DNA from: Thermoplasmata archaeon
Lineage (GTDB): Archaea > Thermoplasmatota > E2 > UBA202 > DSCA01
Direction of reading: 5' to 3'
Length of the DNA stretch: 7,917 nt
Assembly: GCA_008297795.1 (NCBI GenBank)
Contig: VBQP01000033.1
Coordinates: 1-7,917 of the forward strand
The notes under the pieces were generated by a model. That model made no database searches. It worked only from the letters and a program-made list of their open reading frames with translations, and was not told the origin of the DNA. The position numbers were made by a program, and so were the translations under genes. This document shows, piece after piece, positions 7,373 to 7,917 of the stretch; position 1 is the first letter of the stretch, and every line of letters starts with the position of its first letter.

Positions 7373-7614
7373 TGCAGCAAGGAACGCTATTTTCTCGAGT
7401 GAAAATTTGTGAAATCCATTACCATCAAAATGCTTTGGAATGCCAGTAGTCCAAGAAATCCTAAACGTCCTCAATAAGATATGATTCTATGCCGCACTTA
7501 GCAGTAGCATCCAGCAGTTTTTCTTTATTTTCTCCTTGTTTCAGTTCCTATCACTTTGTTTCCAGAAGTTGCTTTTTGAAATACCAATAAGTTTTCAAAG
7601 ATGTAATACAAAAA
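7373..7614. other. Gap without an intact gene; possible eroded minus-strand coding sequence
   Basis: No intact open frame with a plausible start was found here. On the minus strand, several protein-like stretches lie in different frames: KVIGTETRR (about 7539-7565), then KEKLLDATAKCGIESYLIED (about 7468-7527), which runs into a TAG, then GIPKHFDGNGF and KFSLEKIAFLAA (about 7375-7446) in a third frame. The middle piece looks like an amphipathic helix followed by a beta strand. This pattern could be a gene broken by a stop codon and frameshifts, but I do not recognise the family and chance is possible. Confidence 0.3.
7518..7541 (+). terminator. T-rich tract, possible archaeal terminator for the flippase transcript
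   Basis: GTTTTTCTTTATTTTCTCC and the following TTGTTT form a pyrimidine-rich stretch with several T runs on the plus strand, about 145 nt after the flippase stop. Archaeal RNA polymerase can stop at T-rich tracts without a hairpin. There is no supporting structure, so this is a weak call. Confidence 0.25.
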
Positions 7615-7615
7615 T

Positions 7616-7631
7616 GTTTATATAATTATAT
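7616..7631 (+). promoter_or_regulatory. vapBC promoter: TATA box overlapping a 12-bp palindrome (candidate operator)
   Basis: TTTATATAAT (7617-7626) is centred about 23 bp before the vapB ATG, which again predicts a leaderless mRNA. It overlaps ATATAATTATAT (7620-7631), a perfect 12-bp palindrome. VapB-type ribbon-helix-helix proteins commonly bind palindromes in their own promoter, so this is a reasonable autoregulation site, although AT-only palindromes also arise easily by chance. Confidence 0.55.
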
Positions 7632-7644
7632 TGCATCTAAGATT

Positions 7645-7866
7645 ATGGATGTAATCAGTTTCAGATTGCCCGAAAAAATGAAGGAAGATATGAAAAAAGT
7701 TGACATTAACTGGAGTGAAGAGATGAGGAAATTTATTGAAAGAACGGTGAGAAAATACAGAAAAGAACAATCCATCAAGAAAATAGATTCCCTGCTGAAA
7801 ATATTGCCAGGGGCTGATAAAGGGACAGCATCAAAATATGTGAGGGAAGACCGTGACAGTGATTGA
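7645..7866 (+). CDS. vapB: VapB-type antitoxin, ribbon-helix-helix family
   Basis: This 73-residue, highly charged protein begins with a beta strand (MDVISFRLP, 1-9) followed by two helices (about 10-20 and 23-41), the layout of a ribbon-helix-helix DNA-binding dimer. The segment MKKVDINWSEEMRKFIE is very like archaeal VapB antitoxins. The C-terminal tail (about 45-73, with ILPGADKGTASK and VREDRDSD) would be the part that wraps and blocks the toxin. The product should neutralise the PIN-domain toxin encoded immediately downstream and repress its own promoter together with it. The ATG at 7645 is the only sensible start: it begins the beta strand and sits 23 bp after the TATA box. The gene overlaps vapC by 14 nt, as is common for these pairs. 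Nothing connects it functionally to the glycan genes; such modules often move between genomes. Confidence 0.9.
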   Translation: MDVISFRLPEKMKEDMKKVDINWSEEMRKFIERTVRKYRKEQSIKKIDSLLKILPGADKGTASKYVREDRDSD

Positions 7867-7917
7867 TGCATCTTCACTGGCAAAATATATTTTGAGAGAG
7901 GATAACTGGAAAAAGAT
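7853..7917 (+). CDS. vapC: VapC toxin, PIN-domain ribonuclease, 5' part only
   Basis: The frame starting GTG at 7853 reads MTVIDASSLAKYILREDNWK and then K before the window ends, with no stop. VIDASSLAKYILRE is the first motif of PIN-domain VapC toxins; Asp5 would be the first acidic metal-binding residue of the active site. VapC proteins are Mg-dependent RNases that cut tRNA or rRNA when freed from VapB. The remaining acidic residues lie outside the window. GTG at 7859 in the same frame is an alternative start, but would leave only one residue before the motif's Ile-Asp. GAGG (7841-7844) lies 8 nt upstream of the chosen start. The 14-nt overlap with vapB fits coupled translation. Confidence 0.87.
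   Translation, partial: MTVIDASSLAKYILREDNWKK

Noticed and set aside
7389..7406. Hairpin ATTTTC/GAAAAT with a 6-nt loop after the flippase as a terminator
   Set aside because: The stem is short and AT-rich and no T run follows; it could easily be chance.
7468..7565. Remnant of an IspH-type reductase on the minus strand
   Set aside because: KVIGTETRR plus SYLIED loosely recalls an IspH segment, but the key Asn/Ser residues are absent, and most archaea make isoprenoids by the mevalonate route.
7866..7917. ATG at 7866 as the vapC start
   Set aside because: That frame reads MHLHWQN and has no PIN motif; the GTG 7853 frame gives VIDASSLAKYILRE.

Overview
The window looks like genomic DNA from a euryarchaeon-like archaeon. 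The start codons of three transcription units lie 23-28 bp downstream of AT-rich boxes that fit archaeal TATA elements, which suggests leaderless mRNAs. Codon use favours ATA for Ile and AGA/AGG for Arg. The enzymes have the archaeal form: GlmU-like proteins of about 400 residues, a 433-residue phosphohexomutase, and an archaeal-type VapB. The fragment at the left edge resembles a secreted C25 (gingipain-like) peptidase. Such genes are known from Thermoplasmata-related sediment archaea, but placing this window there is inference only.

Layout. At 1-203 (minus strand) lies the 5' end of a secreted protein gene, divergent from the main operon. At 294-5791 (plus) are four tightly packed genes: a GlmU-like nucleotidylyltransferase with a degenerate acetyltransferase half, glmS, a glmM-type phosphoglucosamine mutase, and a second GlmU-like protein with a complete acetyltransferase signature. 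Junctions are TGATG, a 4-nt gap with a ribosome binding site running across the stop codon, and ATGA. At 5855-7372 (plus) is a 14-segment flippase of the polysaccharide exporter type, with its own TATA box and a 10-bp direct repeat in front of it. At 7373-7644 is an AT-rich gap with a possible decayed gene on the minus strand. At 7645 to the end is a vapBC toxin-antitoxin pair, with vapC cut by the window edge.

How the genes fit together. GlmS makes glucosamine-6-phosphate from fructose-6-phosphate and glutamine. GlmM isomerises it to glucosamine-1-phosphate. The second GlmU-like enzyme can acetylate this and couple it to UTP to give UDP-GlcNAc. The operon therefore encodes a full de novo UDP-GlcNAc route. 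The flippase next door suggests use of the sugar in lipid-linked glycans for surface glycosylation. The first GlmU-like paralogue is the puzzle: it keeps the nucleotidyl transfer motifs but has lost the acetyltransferase residues, so it may make a different nucleotide sugar or regulate the pathway.

No CRISPR array, rRNA, tRNA or insertion sequence was seen. The pathway and the toxin-antitoxin pair are known types. The less ordinary parts are the paired paralogues, the periodic repeat before the flippase, and the eroded minus-strand stretch.
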